Assembly: GCF_031834595.1 (NCBI RefSeq)
Contig: NZ_CP115541.1
Span: 2,784,501 to 2,848,500, forward strand
DNA: 64,000 nucleotides
Reading direction: 5' to 3'
Source of the DNA: Stenotrophomonas oahuensis
GTDB lineage: Bacteria > Pseudomonadota > Gammaproteobacteria > Xanthomonadales > Xanthomonadaceae
Positions 36,361 through 45,602 of the stretch are shown here, in pieces (position 1 is the stretch's first letter; each line of letters opens with the position of its first letter). The translations under genes and the position numbers were made by a program. The notes beneath the pieces were generated by a model. That model was not told the DNA's origin. It did no database searches and worked only from the letters and a program-made list of their open reading frames with translations.

Positions 36361-36666
36361 TCAGCCGCGCTGGACCGCGTCCAGCGCCGCCAGCACTTCA
36401 TCCAGTTGCGGCTGCAGTGCGGTCAACGGGTGTCCAGGTTCGTCCGCATGGCGGCGGGCCAGGTCCAGCAGCAACTGAGTGGCCACCACGGCGGCGGCGC
36501 GCTCGTCGCCACTCAGGCCGCTCTGGCGGCGTGCGGCCTCCAGCAGGCGCATCCAGTCCTGCTGGGCGCGGTGTTCCAGTTCGATGGTGCAGCGACCACT
36601 GCACTGCAACCCATCTTTTTCGATCGGGGTAACGGTAATGCGGTAGCGCTGGGAAGAACTGGTCAT
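36361..36666 (-). CDS. Small conserved-looking protein, DUF3861-like
   Basis: A 101-residue protein beginning MTSSSQRYRITVTPIEKDGLQ, then C-S-G-R-C and a helical remainder (DWMRLLEAARRQSGLSGDERAAAVVATQLLLDLARRH). The RYRITVTP start with a following helical body is like DUF3861 proteins, but I am not certain. A longer in-frame extension upstream has no family features and was dropped. Function unknown. Confidence 0.55.
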   Translation of the reverse strand: MTSSSQRYRITVTPIEKDGLQCSGRCTIELEHRAQQDWMRLLEAARRQSGLSGDERAAAVVATQLLLDLARRHADEPGHPLTALQPQLDEVLAALDAVQRG

Positions 36667-36869
36667 GGCGGCACGCACCGGTGGGGGACATGCCCACCAT
36701 AGGTGGCGGGGTGCCGGGCTGCGACAGGCAGGGCTGCACGCAGTGTTCCACCCTGTGCGTTTCAGGCGTGGCGTGGCACTGGAAGAGCGCCATGGGCCGT
36801 GGTTTTGCGGGTGACCGGCAAGACCCGGCGGCTTTCGGCAACGCTGTGTTTCGCTGCGCAACGCGCGCC

Positions 36870-36903
36870 GGAAATGAAACGGGACGGCCATGGCCGTCCC
36901 GTT
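36870..36903 (-). terminator. Intrinsic terminator of the HU-like gene
   Basis: A perfect 13-bp palindrome (36878-36890 with 36891-36903, AACGGGACGGCCA/TGGCCGTCCCGTT) is followed on the minus strand by TTCATTTCC. It lies 25 bases after the HU-like gene stop. Confidence 0.75.
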
Positions 36904-36928
36904 CCGGTGTTGCCTGGAAGCGCGCAGA

Positions 36929-37327
36929 TTACAGCGCGGCGTCCTTGAGCTTCTTGAGCGGACGCACCTTCAGCTTGGTGGTGGCCGGCTTGGCGGCGAA
37001 CCACTGCTCTTCCTTGGTGAACGGGTTGATGCCCTTGCGCTTCGGCTTGGCCGGAACGGCAACGGCCGTGATCTTCAGCAGGCCCGGCAGGGTGAAGCTG
37101 CCAGCGCCCTTCTTGTGCACCGAAGAGGCCACTGCGCTTTCCAGCGAGGCCAGCACGGCGCGGACGTCCTTGGCGACAACGCCAGAGGCTTCAGCGATGT
37201 GTGCAACCAGGCCGGACTTGGTCAGCACTTCCTTGATCGGCTTCGGTGCGGCCGGCTTGGCGGCTGCCTTCGTTGCGACTTTCTTCGCTGCCTTCTTCGG
37301 GGCAGCCTTCTTAGCGGTCTTTGCCAT
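36929..37327 (-). CDS. HU-family DNA-binding protein with a lysine/alanine-rich tail
   Basis: A 132-residue protein. Residues 1-35 are lysine/alanine/proline-rich (AKTAKKAAPKKAAKKVATKA), like histone H1 tails. The rest is an HU/IHF fold: TKSGLVAHIAEASGVVAKDVRAVL, GAGSFTLPGLLKITAV and the PAKPKRKGINPFTKEEQWFA arm. It likely packs or bends DNA in the nucleoid. ATG 37327 has AGGAAA upstream; the longer in-frame ORF begins before the ribosome binding site. A strong terminator follows. Confidence 0.87.
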   Translation of the reverse strand: MAKTAKKAAPKKAAKKVATKAAAKPAAPKPIKEVLTKSGLVAHIAEASGVVAKDVRAVLASLESAVASSVHKKGAGSFTLPGLLKITAVAVPAKPKRKGINPFTKEEQWFAAKPATTKLKVRPLKKLKDAAL

Positions 37328-37609
37328 GGTTTCCTGTTCCGTAACGGTTGGTTGTTTGGTCGCGCCGAACCCCGTCGGCAAGCGAAATGTAGGGCAAGTC
37401 ACCTGCGCCGCCAATAGGCAAACGCATAAATTTCAGGTTTTTTTGCATGTGCGGTTACTGCAGTGCATCAGGTCATGCCCTGAAAACAGGGTGGCACGAC
37501 CGGGGTGGAGCGCGCTAGAGGGGGTTTGGCGGACACGCCGGGCCGACACCGTGCTAACGCGCGACGGTCTACGCTGACACGGCCATTCACCCCGCAGAGG
37601 ACAGAACAA

Positions 37610-38044
37610 ATGGGCATTTCGCGTCACGCCAAAGCACACTGGGAAGGTGACCTGAAGACAGGCAAGGGACAATTGAGCACGCCACAGAGTGGCCTGCTGG
37701 ACAACACCCGCTATGCCTTCAGCAGCCGTTTCGGCGATGAAAAGGGCACCAATCCGGAAGAGCTGATCGCCGCCGCGCACGCGGGCTGCTTCACCATGGC
37801 ACTGTCGGCCAAGCTGACCGAAGCCGGTTTTCCTCCGACCACGCTGGACACCGAAGCGAAGGTAGACCTGTCGATGGAGGGCGGTCCGCAGCTGTCGCAG
37901 ATCACCCTGTCGGTCAAGGCGGTGGTGCCGGGCATCGATGAGACCCAGTTCCGTGCCGTGGCTGATGACGCCAAGCAGAACTGCCCGGTTTCCAAGGCAT
38001 TGAGTGCGGTGCCGATCAGCCTCAAGGCCGAACTGGCCAGCTGA
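37610..38044 (+). CDS. OsmC family peroxiredoxin
   Basis: A 144-residue thiol peroxidase of the Ohr/OsmC family. The two catalytic cysteines are C60 (AAHAGCFTMAL) and C125 (KQNCPVSKAL). The length and the GTNPEELIAAAHAGCF motif favour the OsmC subgroup over Ohr. It detoxifies organic hydroperoxides in the cytoplasm. ATG 37610 has AGAGGA about nine bases upstream. It is divergent from the HU-like gene, with 280 bases between that contain no further gene. Confidence 0.9.
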   Translation: MGISRHAKAHWEGDLKTGKGQLSTPQSGLLDNTRYAFSSRFGDEKGTNPEELIAAAHAGCFTMALSAKLTEAGFPPTTLDTEAKVDLSMEGGPQLSQITLSVKAVVPGIDETQFRAVADDAKQNCPVSKALSAVPISLKAELAS

Positions 38045-38051
38045 TCCATGC

Positions 38052-38077
38052 GCCCATGCCCGGTACCGGGCATGGGC
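38052..38077. other. Perfect 26-bp palindrome after osmC
   Basis: GCCCATGCCCGGT followed by its exact reverse complement, eight bases after the OsmC stop. No T-run follows on either strand, so it may be an RNA-stabilising or factor-dependent terminator hairpin rather than an intrinsic terminator. Confidence 0.5.
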
Positions 38078-38082
38078 ATCGC

Positions 38083-38105
38083 GTAGGGACACGCCATGCG
38101 TGTCC
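38083..38105 (+). repeat. REP (GGACACGCCATGCGTGTCC core)
   Basis: A GTAG-led palindrome between the convergent osmC and PhzF-family genes, next to a separate 26-bp palindrome. Confidence 0.78.
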
Positions 38106-38109
38106 GTGA

Positions 38110-38985
38110 TCACCAATCAATCGTGCCGGTGATCACCGTCTGCACCTGCCCCCCCGACCACACGTCGCCTTCCGCATCGATATGCAGATGCAGACGTGCA
38201 TCGTGCCCGACCTCGCGGCCCTGGCTCACCACATAGTCCCGCCCGTTGCCCGGCACCGCCTCGCGGCTGTCCAGCCACGCCGCCAGCACCGCATTGGCGG
38301 CACCTGACGCCGCATCCTCGAAGCGCCGGCCGTTGCCGACAAAGGCGCGCACCGCCAGGTCATACGCCACATCGGTGCTGCGCGCATAGGCAAACACACC
38401 CATGCTGCCCGTGCTCTCGGCCAGCTGCGCAATGGCGTCCCAGTCCGGTGCCAGGCCACGCAAGGTCGCTTCATCGGCCAGTTCCACCACCCACCAGCTG
38501 CGTCCGCCGTCCATTCGCGCCGGCGGCAGCGCGCCCAGGGCCCAGCCGCGCAACGCAGCCTGAAGGCGCGGGTCATCGGCGCGAGTCACCTCCGCCACCG
38601 CTGCGCGCGGGGTGCGGATGGCAATGCTGCGCTGTGCGCCTTCGCCACTGATCCGCAAAGGCAGCTGGCCGGCAATACCGTCCTGCACCAGCACGCCATC
38701 CACCGGAGCGGCCAGACCCGCCTCGAGCACCGCATGCGCGGTGCCGACGCTGGGGTGCCCGGCGAACGGCACTTCCTTCTGCGGGCTGAACATGCGGATC
38801 CGGTAGCTGCTACCCGGGGCCTGCGGGGCGAACACGAAGGTCGTTTCCGGCAGCCGCGTCCAGCGCGCAATGGCCTGCATGCGGGCCTCGTCCAGGCCTT
38901 CGGCGTCCAGCACCACCGCCAGCGGGTTGCCGGCACCCGGGTAGGGGGAAAACACATCCAACTGCAGAAAACGACGCGAAGACAT
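38110..38985 (-). CDS. PhzF family isomerase/epimerase-like protein
   Basis: A 291-residue protein with the PhzF fold in two halves. Signature parts are FLQLDVFSPYPGAGNPLAVVLDAEGL, the catalytic glutamate in TRLPETTFVF, IRMFSPQKEVPFAGHPSVGTAHAVLE and EDAASGAANAVLAAWL. Family members act on small molecules; the substrate is unknown here, and no phenazine genes are present. ATG 38985 is the usual start. Confidence 0.88.
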   Translation of the reverse strand: MSSRRFLQLDVFSPYPGAGNPLAVVLDAEGLDEARMQAIARWTRLPETTFVFAPQAPGSSYRIRMFSPQKEVPFAGHPSVGTAHAVLEAGLAAPVDGVLVQDGIAGQLPLRISGEGAQRSIAIRTPRAAVAEVTRADDPRLQAALRGWALGALPPARMDGGRSWWVVELADEATLRGLAPDWDAIAQLAESTGSMGVFAYARSTDVAYDLAVRAFVGNGRRFEDAASGAANAVLAAWLDSREAVPGNGRDYVVSQGREVGHDARLHLHIDAEGDVWSGGQVQTVITGTIDW

Positions 38986-39149
38986 GGTGGCCAGAATCGG
39001 GGGAACGGGCGGGCAGCTTAACAAGTGAGCCGTCGGGCCGCCGCCGGGGCAGGGGGCGGTGGCCCAGCAGGGGCCGGGCTTGGCATAGAATCAGAGGTTC
39101 GTCCCGGTGTGCCGGGCGAACCCCCTCCATTACCTATATTTCTTTCTCC

Positions 39150-41753
39150 ATGTCAGCTTCCCCCCTTGTCGATCGCTGGATCGTACTGAAGTTCGGCGGC
39201 ACCTCCGTGTCGCGTCGTCACCGCTGGGACACGATCGGGAAGCTGGCGAAAAAACGTGCGGAAGAAACCGGCGCGCGCGTGCTGGTGGTGGTCTCGGCGC
39301 TGTCCGGGGTCACCAATGAGCTGACCGCCATCGCCGACGGTGCCGCCGACAGCCGCGCCCGCGTGGATGCGCTGGTGGCCCGTCACCGCGAGTTCCTGGT
39401 CGAGCTCTCGCTCGACGCCAGCGCGCTGGACGAACGCCTGAACGCGCTGCAGGGCCTGCTCGACGATCCGCGCGCCGCCGCCCGTCCGTTGGACTGGCAG
39501 GCGGAAGTGCTGGGCCAGGGCGAACTGCTGTCCTCCACCCTGGGCGCGGCCTACCTGCGCGCCAGCGGACTGGATTTCGGCTGGATGGACGCCCGCCAGT
39601 GGCTGCAGGCGCTGCCGCCGCAGCCTAATCAGAGTGAGTGGTCGCAGCGCCTGTCGGTGAACTGCCAGTGGCGTTCGGATGCCGACTGGGCCGCGCGCTT
39701 CCACGCCCAGCCGACCCGCATGCTGATCACCCAGGGCTTCATTTCCCAGCACGCCGATGGCGGCACCGCCATTCTGGGCCGTGGCGGTTCGGACACCTCG
39801 GCGGCGTACTTCGGTGCGCTGCTCGGTGCCAGCCGGGTGGAGATCTGGACCGACGTGCCGGGCATGTTCAGTGCCAATCCCAAGGACGTGCCGGATGCGC
39901 GCCTGCTGACCCGCCTGGATTATTACGAGGCGCAGGAAATCGCCACCACCGGGGCCAAGGTGCTGCACCCGCGGTCGATCAAGCCGTGCCGCGACGCCGG
40001 CGTGCCGATGGCGATCCTGGATACGGAGCGCCCGGAGCTGCCGGGCACCAGCATCGACGGCAATGCCGCACCGGTGCCGGGGGTGAAGGCGATCAGCCGC
40101 CGCAACGGCATCGTACTGGTGTCGATGGAAGGCATCGGCATGTGGCAGCAGGTCGGCTTCCTGGCCGACGTGTTCGGGCTGTTCAAGAAGCACGGCCTGT
40201 CGGTCGACCTGATCGGTTCGGCCGAAACCAACGTCACCGTGTCGCTGGATCCGTCCGAGAACCTGGTCAGCACCGATGTGCTGGCCGCCCTGTCGGCCGA
40301 CCTGTCGCAGATCTGCAAGGTCAAGATCATCGTGCCGTGCGCGGCCATTACCCTGGTCGGGCGCGGCATGCGCTCGCTGCTGCACAAGCTGTCGGACGTG
40401 TGGGCCACGTTCGGCCGCGAGCGCGTGCATATGATCTCGCAGTCGTCCAATGACCTGAACCTGACCTTCGTCATCGACGAAGCCGACGCCGACGGCCTGC
40501 TGCCGATTCTGCACGCCGAGCTGATCGACAGCGGCGCGATGCCGGTGGAAGAGGGCGAGGTGTTCGGCCCGCGCTGGCGCGAAATCGCCGGCACCATCCG
40601 CCCGCGCGAAACCGCCTGGTGGCGGGGCCAGCGTGAGCACCTGTTGCAGCTGGCCCAGGCCGGCACGCCGCGCTATGTGTACAACCTGCCGACGGTGCGC
40701 GCCCGCGCCCGCGCGCTGGCCGCGATCAAGCCGATCGACCAGCGCTATTACGCGATCAAGGCCAACAGCCACCCGGCCATCCTGGAAGTGCTGGAACAGG
40801 AAGGCTTCGGCCTGGAATGCGTGTCGCATGGCGAGCTGAAGCACGTCTTCAACACGCTGCCGGCGCTGTCGCCGCGCCGCGTGCTGTTCACCCCCAGCTT
40901 CGCGCCGCGCGGCGAGTACGAAGCCGCCTTCGCGCTGGGCGTGACCGTCACCCTGGACAACGTGGAAGCCCTGCAGCGCTGGCCGGACCTGTTCCGCAAC
41001 CGTGAGCTGTGGCTGCGCGTGGACCTGGGCCGTGGCGAAGGCCACCACGCCAAGGTCCGCACCGGCGGCAAGGATTCCAAGTTCGGCCTGCCGATCGCCC
41101 GCGTCGATGAGTTCGTGCGTCTGGCCACCGAGCTGGGCACCCGCGTGGTCGGCCTGCATGCCCACCTGGGCAGCGGCGTGGAAACCGCGCAGCACTGGCG
41201 TCTGATGTGCGATGAACTGGCTGGCTTCGCGCGCCGCATCGGCAGCGTGGAAACCATCGACATCGGCGGTGGCCTGCCCATTCCGTACAGTGCCGACGAC
41301 GAGCCGTTCGACCTGGATGCCTGGGCAGTGGGTCTGGCCGAGGTCAAGGCCGTGCACCCGGCGTTCCGTCTGGCCATTGAACCGGGCCGCTATCTGGTCG
41401 CCGAAGCCGGCGTGCTGCTCACCACCGCCACCCAGGTGGTGGAGAAGGACGGCATTCGCCGGGTCGGCCTGGATGCCGGCATGAACACGCTGATGCGCCC
41501 GGCCCTGTATGACGCCTGGCACGACATCGAGAACCTCAGCCGTCTGGGCGGCTATGCCGAGGCCATGTTCGACGTGGTCGGGCCGATCTGCGAATCCAGC
41601 GACGTGTTCGGCAAGCGCCGCCGCCTGCCGGTCTCGACCGCGCCGGACGACGTGATGCTGATCGCCGACGCCGGTGCCTACGGGTACGTCATGGCCAACA
41701 CCTACAACCAGCGTGCGCTGCCGCGCGAGGACGTGATTGATGACACGCCCTGA
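39150..41753 (+). CDS. lysAC: Bifunctional aspartate kinase / diaminopimelate decarboxylase LysAC
   Basis: An 867-residue fusion joining the first and last steps of lysine synthesis. The N-terminal aspartokinase has VLKFGGTSVSRRH, GRGGSDTSAAYFGALLGA and two ACT-type regulatory repeats (about 320-450). The C-terminal PLP decarboxylase starts near 490: PLP lysine about residue 537 in YYAIKANSHPAIL, HLGSGVETAQ, EPGRYLVAEAG and the active cysteine in GPICESSDVF. Such fusions are known from Xanthomonas and Xylella. No lysine riboswitch fits in the roughly 160-base leader. Confidence 0.94.
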   Translation: MSASPLVDRWIVLKFGGTSVSRRHRWDTIGKLAKKRAEETGARVLVVVSALSGVTNELTAIADGAADSRARVDALVARHREFLVELSLDASALDERLNALQGLLDDPRAAARPLDWQAEVLGQGELLSSTLGAAYLRASGLDFGWMDARQWLQALPPQPNQSEWSQRLSVNCQWRSDADWAARFHAQPTRMLITQGFISQHADGGTAILGRGGSDTSAAYFGALLGASRVEIWTDVPGMFSANPKDVPDARLLTRLDYYEAQEIATTGAKVLHPRSIKPCRDAGVPMAILDTERPELPGTSIDGNAAPVPGVKAISRRNGIVLVSMEGIGMWQQVGFLADVFGLFKKHGLSVDLIGSAETNVTVSLDPSENLVSTDVLAALSADLSQICKVKIIVPCAAITLVGRGMRSLLHKLSDVWATFGRERVHMISQSSNDLNLTFVIDEADADGLLPILHAELIDSGAMPVEEGEVFGPRWREIAGTIRPRETAWWRGQREHLLQLAQAGTPRYVYNLPTVRARARALAAIKPIDQRYYAIKANSHPAILEVLEQEGFGLECVSHGELKHVFNTLPALSPRRVLFTPSFAPRGEYEAAFALGVTVTLDNVEALQRWPDLFRNRELWLRVDLGRGEGHHAKVRTGGKDSKFGLPIARVDEFVRLATELGTRVVGLHAHLGSGVETAQHWRLMCDELAGFARRIGSVETIDIGGGLPIPYSADDEPFDLDAWAVGLAEVKAVHPAFRLAIEPGRYLVAEAGVLLTTATQVVEKDGIRRVGLDAGMNTLMRPALYDAWHDIENLSRLGGYAEAMFDVVGPICESSDVFGKRRRLPVSTAPDDVMLIADAGAYGYVMANTYNQRALPREDVIDDTP

Positions 41754-41825
41754 CTGCGCGCCGCACCCCTTAACTGAACGCCTTCGCGCGCCGCCGCGAA
41801 AACGCCTCGCCTCACCGGATATGCC

Positions 41826-43178
41826 ATGACTGCTTTCGACAAACACCAGGTTGCCACGTTCCGTTTCGTCCGCTGCACGCTGGATGAAAACACCGGCGTG
41901 GCCCAGCTGGTCTATGCCTTCGACAACGGCCCGGAACTGGTCGAGACGGTCACCATTCCCGGCGCGCCGTTCGTGCTGGACGGGGCCCGCGCGCAGGCGG
42001 TGGAGCAGGCCCTGCGCCTGCTGCACCTGTTTGCCGGTGTCAGCTACTACAAGGCTGCGGTGCCGGAAGATGTGCGCATCGACAGCTACGCCATTGATGC
42101 CGATACCGCCGCATTGGTGGAAACGGTGTACCTCAACGGGCTGGGCGAGTTTGCCTACCGTAACGGCCTGAACCTGCGCGGGCGCTTCCGCCTGCCGGTG
42201 CAGGGCGAGGCGGTGGTCGCGCCGGCGGCCGGCCTGCGCGAGCATGCGCTGGTCGCCATTGGCGGCGGCAAGGACTCGCTGGTAAGCATCGAGGCGCTGC
42301 GCGCGCTGGGGATCGAGGAAACCGTGACCTGGATTGGCGGCTCGCAGCTGATCCGCGCCTGCGCCGAGCGCACCGGTCTGCCCACCTTGAACATCGGCCG
42401 CGTGCTGGCCCCGGAGCTGTTCGAACTGAACCGCCAGGGTGCGTGGAACGGCCACATTCCGGTCACTGCGGTGAACTCGGCGATCATGGTGCTGGCTGCG
42501 CTGTTGCAGGGCGTGAACCAGGTGGTGTTCTCCAACGAACGTTCAGCCAGCTACGGCAGCCAGATTCCCGGAACCGGCGAGGTCAACCACCAGTGGTCGA
42601 AGGGCTGGGCGTTCGAGCAGGGCTTCGGCGAATATCTGCAGAAGCACGTTGCTGCCGACCTGCAGTACTACTCGCTGCTGCGTCCGCTGTCCGAGCTGGC
42701 GGTGGCGCGTCAGTTTGCCAAGAGCGACTTCTACGACGCGCATTTCTCCAGCTGCAACCGCAACTTCCACATTCTCGGCGAGCGCCCGGTGAACCGCTGG
42801 TGTGGCGTCTGCCCGAAGTGTCACTTCGTGTTCCTGGCGCTGGCTCCGTTCATGCCCAAGACCCGGCTGGTGCGCATCTTCGGCCGCAACCTGCTGGACG
42901 ACGCCGAACAGGCCGGTGGCTTTGACGCGCTGCTGGAGTTCCAGGACCACAAGCCGTTCGAATGCGTGGGCGAAGGCCGCGAATCGCGTGCGGCGATGGC
43001 CACCCTCGCTACGCGCGCGGAGTGGAGCGAGGACGTGCTGGTGAAGCGCTTCATCCACGAGATCCAGCCGCAGCTGGATGCGGCTGAACTGAAGATCGAG
43101 CCGTTGCTGGTGCTGGAAGGCGAACACCGTATTCCGACGGCGATCTGGGAGCGCCTGCGTGCGAATTTCGCAGCTTGA
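41826..43178 (+). CDS. murL: UDP-MurNAc-L-Ala-L-Glu epimerase MurL
   Basis: A 450-residue protein. In Xanthomonas, MurL inverts the terminal L-Glu of UDP-MurNAc-L-Ala-L-Glu to D-Glu, replacing glutamate racemase. The ATP-using PP-loop-like motif is [16 protein letters not shown], with [25 protein letters not shown] and a cysteine-rich [28 protein letters not shown] segment. It overlaps murD2 by 20 bases, the arrangement expected for this pathway. It lies 73 bases after lysAC, so lysine/DAP and cell-wall genes adjoin. Confidence 0.92.
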   Translation: MTAFDKHQVATFRFVRCTLDENTGVAQLVYAFDNGPELVETVTIPGAPFVLDGARAQAVEQALRLLHLFAGVSYYKAAVPEDVRIDSYAIDADTAALVETVYLNGLGEFAYRNGLNLRGRFRLPVQGEAVVAPAAGLREHALVAIGGGKDSLVSIEALRALGIEETVTWIGGSQLIRACAERTGLPTLNIGRVLAPELFELNRQGAWNGHIPVTAVNSAIMVLAALLQGVNQVVFSNERSASYGSQIPGTGEVNHQWSKGWAFEQGFGEYLQKHVAADLQYYSLLRPLSELAVARQFAKSDFYDAHFSSCNRNFHILGERPVNRWCGVCPKCHFVFLALAPFMPKTRLVRIFGRNLLDDAEQAGGFDALLEFQDHKPFECVGEGRESRAAMATLATRAEWSEDVLVKRFIHEIQPQLDAAELKIEPLLVLEGEHRIPTAIWERLRANFAA

Positions 43179-44568
43179 CGGCAAGCGGGTTGCGTTATGG
43201 GGTTGGGGGCGCGAGGGGCGGGCGGCATTTGCCGTGCTGCGCGCGCGCCTGCCGTCGCTGCCGCTGACCCTGTTCTGCCCGGAGGCGGAAGCGGAAACGG
43301 CGCGCGCTGAAACCCAGGGCGCGCTGACCGTGCGCAGTGATGTCAGCGGTGAATCGCTGGCCGCCTTCGACGTGGTGATCAAATCGCCCGGCATCAGCCC
43401 CTATGGCGAGGCGGCCCAGCAGGCCGCCGCGCAGGACACGCAGTTCATCGGCGGCACGTCGCTGTGGTTTGCCGAGCACGCTGACGCCGACGGTACCGTG
43501 CGCGACACCGTGTGCGTGACCGGTACCAAGGGCAAAAGCACCACCACGTCGCTGCTGGCGCACCTGCTGCGCGCCAGCGGCGCACGCACCGGGCTGGTCG
43601 GCAACATCGGCCTGCCGCTGCTGGAAGTGCTGGAGCCGCAGCCGGCTCCGCAGTACTGGGCGGTGGAGCTGTCCAGCTACCAGACCGGCGAGGTGGCGCG
43701 CAGTGGCGCGCACCCGCAGGTGGCGGTGGTGCTGAACCTGTTCCCGGAGCATCTGGACTGGCACGGCAGCGAGGCGCGTTACATCGCCGACAAGCTGTCC
43801 CTGGTGACCGAAGCCGCGCCGCGCATCGCCGTGCTCAATGCCGCCGATCCGCATCTGGCGGCGCTGCAATTGCCGCACAGCGAAGTGGTGTGGTTCAACC
43901 AGCCGCAGGGCTGGCACATGCGCGGCGAGTGGGTGTACCGCGGTGAGCAAACGGTGTTCGACACCGCGCATACGCCGCTGCCGGGCCGGCATAACCGCGG
44001 CAATCTGTGCGCGGTGCTGGCGGCGATCGAAGCGCTGGGCCTGGACGCGGTCGCGTTGGCTCCGGCGGTGCAGAGCTTCCGCCCGCTGCCCAATCGGCTA
44101 CAGATAATTGGCGAGCGTGATGGTCTGCGCTTCGTCAACGACTCGATCAGCACCACGCCGCACGCCAGTCTGGCGGCGCTGGAGTGTTTCGCCGGGCAGC
44201 GCATCGCGTTGCTGGTGGGCGGGCATGATCGCGGACTGGACTGGACCGATTTCATGCAGCACATGACGCACGACGTGCCGCCGGTGGAGATCGTGACCAT
44301 GGGGGCGAATGGCCCGCGTATTCATGCGTTGCTGCAGCCGCTCGCCGAGGCCGGGCGGTTTGGCCTGCATGCGGCCGGCGATCTGGATGAAGCCGTGCGA
44401 ATCGCCTGTGATGCGCTGGGCGGGCAGGGTGGGGTGGTGCTGTTGTCGCCGGGTGCGCCCAGCTATGGGGTGTACAAGGATTACGTCGCACGCGGGCGGC
44501 ATTTTGCCCAGCTGGCCGGATTTGATCCGAATGCGATCACCGCGATTGCCGGGATTGGGATCGCCTGA
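43159..44568 (+). CDS. murD2: UDP-MurNAc-L-alanine:L-glutamate ligase MurD2
   Basis: A 469-residue Mur ligase. It shows [16 protein letters not shown] (Rossmann-like), the ATP loop [68 protein letters not shown] and [15 protein letters not shown]. MurD2 adds L-Glu rather than D-Glu; the assignment rests on the overlapping murL. The start is GTG 43159 with GGGAG upstream. The two genes together replace the racemase/MurD route to D-Glu in peptidoglycan. Confidence 0.92.
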   Translation: MRISQLDGKRVALWGWGREGRAAFAVLRARLPSLPLTLFCPEAEAETARAETQGALTVRSDVSGESLAAFDVVIKSPGISPYGEAAQQAAAQDTQFIGGTSLWFAEHADADGTVRDTVCVTGTKGKSTTTSLLAHLLRASGARTGLVGNIGLPLLEVLEPQPAPQYWAVELSSYQTGEVARSGAHPQVAVVLNLFPEHLDWHGSEARYIADKLSLVTEAAPRIAVLNAADPHLAALQLPHSEVVWFNQPQGWHMRGEWVYRGEQTVFDTAHTPLPGRHNRGNLCAVLAAIEALGLDAVALAPAVQSFRPLPNRLQIIGERDGLRFVNDSISTTPHASLAALECFAGQRIALLVGGHDRGLDWTDFMQHMTHDVPPVEIVTMGANGPRIHALLQPLAEAGRFGLHAAGDLDEAVRIACDALGGQGGVVLLSPGAPSYGVYKDYVARGRHFAQLAGFDPNAITAIAGIGIA

Positions 44569-44585
44569 TCGCAGGCACCGCGTGG

Positions 44586-44606
44586 ACACGCAGGGCGTGG
44601 CTCTAC
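44586..44606 (-). repeat. REP (CCACGCCCTGCGTGG-like core)
   Basis: An imperfect palindrome ending in CTAC, 17 bases after murD2. The left arm carries a mismatch (ACACGC against GCGTGG). Confidence 0.65.
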
Positions 44607-44693
44607 GGCATCCCCCGTCATACCGTCAGCGGACGTGACGTGACCTCACACGACATGCGGTTAAAGTGGCGCTTTCCCCGAAGGAGCAGGCGC

Positions 44694-45488
44694 ATGAAGC
44701 AGCAATGGCAGTGGGGTGCGGCATTGGTACTGGGCATGGCAGCAGCACCCTCCTGGGCAGCCATGCAGGCTAAGCCGATCGAATGGCAGCACGACGGCAC
44801 CACCTTCAGCGGCGTGCTGGTCTACGACGACGAAGACAACGACAAGCGCCCCGGCCTGGTGATGGTGCCGAACTGGAAGGGTGTCAACGCCTCGGCCATC
44901 GAAAAAGCCAAGAAGCTGGCCGGCGACGACTACGTGGTGCTCGTGGCCGACGTCTACGGCAAGGGCGTGCGCCCGAAGACCGATGCCGAAGCCGGCCCAG
45001 TGGCTACCAAGCTGCGTAACGATCGCCCGGTGCTACGCGCACGTGCACTCAAGGCGGTGGACGTACTGAAGGAACAAGCCGGCAAGACCCCGCTGGATGC
45101 CAGCCGCATCGGCGCGGTCGGCTTCTGCTTCGGCGGCACCACGGTGCTCGAATTGGCCCGCGCCGGTGCACCACTGGCCGGTGTGGTCAGCCTGCACGGC
45201 GGGCTGGGCTCACCGCTGCCGGCCAAGGCCGGTGGCACGCATCCGTCGGTGCTGGTGCTCAATGGGGCGGACGACAAGAGCGTCACCGCGGAGGACATCA
45301 GCGGCTTCGAGCAGGAAATGAATGCGGCCAAGGTGGATTGGGAGTTCACCAACTACAGCGGCGCGGTGCATTGTTTTGCCGAGGCCGATGCGAACAATCC
45401 GCCGGGCTGTGCGTATGACGAGCGGGCGGCGAAGCGGGCGTGGAAGTCGCTGGACAGCTTCTTCGAGGGGCTCTTCGACAAGCGGTGA
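44694..45488 (+). CDS. Exported dienelactone hydrolase family protein
   Basis: A 264-residue alpha/beta hydrolase with a signal peptide (to about PSWAA), so it acts in the periplasm. The triad is C145 in GFCFGG, Asp in LNGADDKSV and His in YSGAVHCFAEA; a Cys nucleophile is typical of dienelactone hydrolases. AAGGAG lies eight bases before ATG 44694; the longer ORF upstream lacks a signal peptide. The substrate is unknown. Confidence 0.88.
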   Translation: MKQQWQWGAALVLGMAAAPSWAAMQAKPIEWQHDGTTFSGVLVYDDEDNDKRPGLVMVPNWKGVNASAIEKAKKLAGDDYVVLVADVYGKGVRPKTDAEAGPVATKLRNDRPVLRARALKAVDVLKEQAGKTPLDASRIGAVGFCFGGTTVLELARAGAPLAGVVSLHGGLGSPLPAKAGGTHPSVLVLNGADDKSVTAEDISGFEQEMNAAKVDWEFTNYSGAVHCFAEADANNPPGCAYDERAAKRAWKSLDSFFEGLFDKR

Positions 45489-45521
45489 TCGATGGCGGGT
45501 GATACCGCCGCTTTGCGGCGA

Positions 45522-45593
45522 CGCCCGACCAACGGTCGGGCGCTACCGTCAATCTGCAACACCCGGTAGGCGGCGACCGTTGGGGGTCGTCGC
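45522..45593. repeat. Paired REP (GACCGTTGGTC core, one arm degenerate)
   Basis: The left palindrome ends CTAC (45543-45546); the right begins GTAG (45566) but its loop is widened to CGTTGGGGGTCG. It separates the convergent hydrolase and polyprenyl synthase genes. Confidence 0.78.
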
Positions 45594-45602
45594 CCGCCGC
45601 AA

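Noticed and set aside
39025..39149. Lysine riboswitch before lysAC
   Set aside because: The leader between the divergent PhzF gene and lysAC is too short for the lysine aptamer, and none of its conserved stems is visible.
39153..42455. 1100-codon open frame opposite lysAC and murL
   Set aside because: It is antisense to two clearly conserved genes and consists of low-complexity residues (Q, R, H, A, G), as expected from the mirror frame of high-GC codon use.
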